A stretch of 51,012 bases of DNA from Gammaproteobacteria bacterium (GTDB taxonomy: Bacteria > Pseudomonadota > Gammaproteobacteria > Steroidobacterales > GCA-2729495), in NCBI GenBank assembly GCA_030066665.1, contig JASJBD010000002.1, positions 1 to 51,012 on the forward strand. Reading direction: 5' to 3'. Positions within the stretch are counted from its first letter, which is position 1; each line of letters begins with the position of its first letter. Below, in pieces: positions 50,793-51,012 of this stretch. A model generated the notes under the pieces. It was not told the origin of the DNA. It saw only the letters and a list, made by a program, of their open reading frames with translations, and ran no database searches. Both the position numbers and the translations under genes were made by a program.

Positions 50793-51012
50793 ATGACCGA
50801 CCTGGAAACCATCGAACACCTGACCGGACCCGACCCTGTGGCCGCGGTTATCTGGCTGCATGGCCTTGGCGCCGATGCACATGATTTCGAACCGGTCGTG
50901 CCGATCCTTGACCTGGGTCCGGAACGCCCGGTTCGTTACGTGTTCCCGAATGCCCCGATGCGTCCCGTGACGATCAATGCCGGCATGGTCATGCGCGCGT
51001 GGTACGACATCG
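50793..51012 (+). CDS. Carboxylesterase/phospholipase-type alpha/beta hydrolase, 5' part
   Basis: The first 73 codons from ATG 50793, cut by the window edge. VAAVIWLHGLGADAHDFEPV has the HG oxyanion motif, and VFPNAPMRPVTINAGMVMRA with WYDI is highly typical of the EstA/YpfH-like carboxylesterases of gammaproteobacteria. The catalytic serine lies beyond the window. It is divergent from argR, separated by 130 bases that hold the ArgR-type dyads. Confidence 0.9.
   Translation, partial: MTDLETIEHLTGPDPVAAVIWLHGLGADAHDFEPVVPILDLGPERPVRYVFPNAPMRPVTINAGMVMRAWYDI

Overview
The window looks like the chromosome of a GC-rich gammaproteobacterium, probably an environmental and possibly uncultured one. 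Supporting signs are a dsbA-like / cytochrome c4 / engB / polA neighbourhood of the kind I know from Pseudomonas and relatives, a ubiK-comM pair, an LptM-type lipoprotein, cytochrome c5- and c4-like proteins, and a sigma-54/NtrC-type promoter in front of a nitrogen operon. No ribosomal RNA is present, so the lineage cannot be fixed further. GC content and homology were judged by eye, not measured.

Layout. 1-1498: a nitrogen-limitation operon on the minus strand (TorF-type porin, glnK, start of amtB) with a near-consensus sigma-54 promoter and NtrC site. The first 198 bases are a fold-back (inverted duplicate of the glnK 3' end around the start of amtB), most likely a contig-end or chimera artefact. 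1499-4610: ubiK and comM on the plus strand, then a membrane cytochrome c and an FNR/FixK-like regulator without Fe-S cysteines. 4716-20685: a 15-gene, tightly overlapping minus-strand polysaccharide operon (Wzz, O-antigen ligase-like, flippase, methyltransferases, glycosyltransferases, phosphoglycosyl transferase, WbpB-type dehydrogenase, aminotransferase). It carries an unusual set of ATP-grasp protein, 2OG-Fe(II) oxygenase, polysaccharide-deacetylase-like protein and asparagine synthase. 20686-26030: an accessory stretch starting at tRNA-Arg(CCG), with a dispersed palindromic repeat, an arsR/arsI-type pair with an AT-rich operator, a gutted outer-membrane efflux lipoprotein, a DUF900-type hydrolase and a small K+-channel-like protein. 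26188-32407: a run of small plus-strand redox, envelope and unknown genes (Rieske, haem DUF3365, Sel1, DUF456, rhodanese, Rdx/SelW, hydrolase, DUF6687-like). 32430-35679: a DksA-like zinc finger, FixJ- and FixL-like two-component proteins whose PAS domain keeps the haem histidine, and a tandem universal stress protein. 35838-37178: mocA-moaD-moaE. 37195-39496: lipoprotein DsbA, cytochrome c4, engB. 39624-50662: a ten-gene minus-strand operon argR-argG-X-argC-argD-argF'-argB-argH-lptM-polA. 50793 to the end: the start of a carboxylesterase.

The most interesting system is the arginine operon. Its transcarbamylase resembles the N-succinylornithine enzyme of Bacteroides rather than the N-acetylornithine enzyme of Xanthomonas, and the residue known to set that choice is Ala90 (Pro in Bacteroides, Glu in Xanthomonas). 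An unrecognised P-loop protein lies between argG and argC, where Bacteroidetes clusters (as I recall them) carry an acyltransferase, and no argA, argJ or argE is visible. Together these suggest arginine synthesis through succinylated (or otherwise non-acetyl) intermediates, with the P-loop protein as a candidate for a missing acylation or deacylation step.
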